From: an uncultured Clostridia bacterium | Lineage (GTDB): Bacteria > Bacillota > Clostridia > Christensenellales > Borkfalkiaceae | NCBI GenBank assembly: GCA_944367415.1 | Contig: CALVWN010000049.1 | Coordinates: forward strand, 1-51,484 | DNA length: 51,484 bases | Reading direction: 5' to 3' | Shown here: positions 50,908 to 51,484 of the stretch, piece after piece | Numbering within the stretch: the stretch's first letter is position 1 | Layout of the letters: each line of letters starts with the position of its first letter | Notes under the pieces: generated by a model | What the model was told of the DNA's origin: nothing | Database searches by the model: none | The model's input: the letters and a program-made list of their open reading frames with translations, nothing else | Program-made: the position numbers and the translations under genes

Positions 50908-51484
50908 ATGTTCAATGTCATTGTGAACACGCACGCGCGCCGCGTCGCACGGCTGGTCGCCGAGATGGGCAGACGTCTGCGCGCGCACGGCACGCAGCAT
51001 CGCTTCTTCTATACCAAGCAGGCGGGGGACGCCTGCAAGTACGCGCACGCGCTCTCGTCGGCGGGCGGAACGCAGTTCATCGTCGTCGGCGGCGACGGCA
51101 CCCTCAACGAGGTGGTGAGCGGCCTTGTCGACCCGACGCAATGCACCATTGCGCTCGTGCCCGCGGGAACGGGCAACGACTTCGCCGCATCCATGCATAT
51201 CCCGCACGGCATCGCCGCGCTCGAACTGTTCTTCTCCGGCACGCCGTGCCCCGTCGATTACATCGAATGCGGCGGCCGCCGCAGCATCAATATCGTCGGA
51301 ACGGGCATCGACGTGGAGATCCTGCGCCGCTCCGCGAAGATGCTCCTCGGGACGAACAAGGGCAAGTACTTCCTCAGCCTCGTCGCCACCCTCCTGCATT
51401 ACAGGCAAACGCGCCTCACCGTCACGACGGGGGGAGAGACCAGGGAATATTTCGCCCTCATCGCCGCCGTGTGCAACGGCAGAC
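50908..51484 (+). CDS. Diacylglycerol/lipid kinase (YegS/DgkB type), 3' end missing
   Basis: 192 residues are visible before the window ends. The lipid-kinase signature VVGGDGTLNEVVSGL and the nucleotide-binding PAGTGNDFAASM are intact, followed by the start of the beta-sandwich domain (SINIVGTGIDVEILRRS). It should phosphorylate diacylglycerol or a related lipid at the membrane. The opening is MFNVIVNTHARR rather than the usual NP-x-SG form. The ATG at 50908 follows GGGAGAGGGG. Confidence 0.9.
   Translation, partial: MFNVIVNTHARRVARLVAEMGRRLRAHGTQHRFFYTKQAGDACKYAHALSSAGGTQFIVVGGDGTLNEVVSGLVDPTQCTIALVPAGTGNDFAASMHIPHGIAALELFFSGTPCPVDYIECGGRRSINIVGTGIDVEILRRSAKMLLGTNKGKYFLSLVATLLHYRQTRLTVTTGGETREYFALIAAVCNGR

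Overview
The window is a 51.5 kb piece of a GC-rich bacterial chromosome. The gene content points to the Bacillota, probably a gut-type Clostridia lineage. It has the rpoB-rpoC pair, CdaA, a WYL regulator, the rpsF-ssb-rpsR order, strong GGAGG ribosome binding sites, and many vegetative promoters of the form TTGACA-N17-TATAAT. The genus cannot be named from the sequence alone. I saw no rRNA, tRNA, CRISPR array, insertion sequence or prophage.

Layout. 1-7.9 kb: the 3' part of rpoB (start cut off by the window) and all of rpoC, with an acidic RpoB tail and an extra domain in RpoC, closed by a terminator. 8-10.7 kb: a lipoprotein and an ECF sigma factor that continues in the same frame into a membrane RsgI-like anti-sigma factor. 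11-19.4 kb: a four-gene cytoplasmic glycoside-hydrolase operon (six-hairpin glycosidase, GH78 rhamnosidase, GH3, GH31). 19.6-22.9 kb: a 1089-residue protein with two XRE DNA-binding domains, one membrane segment and about 900 probably external residues of InlB-type and BspA-type repeats. 23-27.3 kb: a small accessory island, partly AT-rich, with a small HTH protein, a DUF262-HNH (GmrSD-like) nuclease, a WYL regulator and an AAA ATPase. 27.5-29.9 kb: a DtxR-type regulator, an MmcQ/YjbR protein, a PPP phosphatase and an unknown protein.

30-36.3 kb: an F-type ATP synthase operon in the order a, c, b, alpha, gamma, beta, epsilon. There is no separate delta gene. The C-terminal domain of delta is instead fused to the front of alpha, and subunit c carries a signal-peptide-like extension. 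36.4-39 kb: a second GH31 enzyme and a convergent HAD phosphatase whose promoter implies a leaderless mRNA. 39.1-45.6 kb: comEC (with a degenerate C-terminal beta-lactamase-like domain), holA, cdaA, a 35-residue peptide that looks like only the membrane anchor of CdaR, a DUF1015 protein and aspartokinase. 45.8-46.6 kb: a Sel1-repeat protein. 46.7-50.8 kb on the minus strand: rpsR-ssb-rpsF with a probable S6:S18 leader, a small cupin-like gene with another leaderless promoter, rmuC and cca. The window ends in a diacylglycerol-kinase-like gene. Its promoter shares a single palindromic -35 hexamer with the divergent cca promoter.

The strongest candidates for undescribed biology are the delta-alpha ATP synthase fusion, the sigma/anti-sigma fusion with a retained internal start site, and the membrane-spanning tandem-HTH protein with a giant external repeat region. 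Calls rest on reading motifs by eye. No database search was run.
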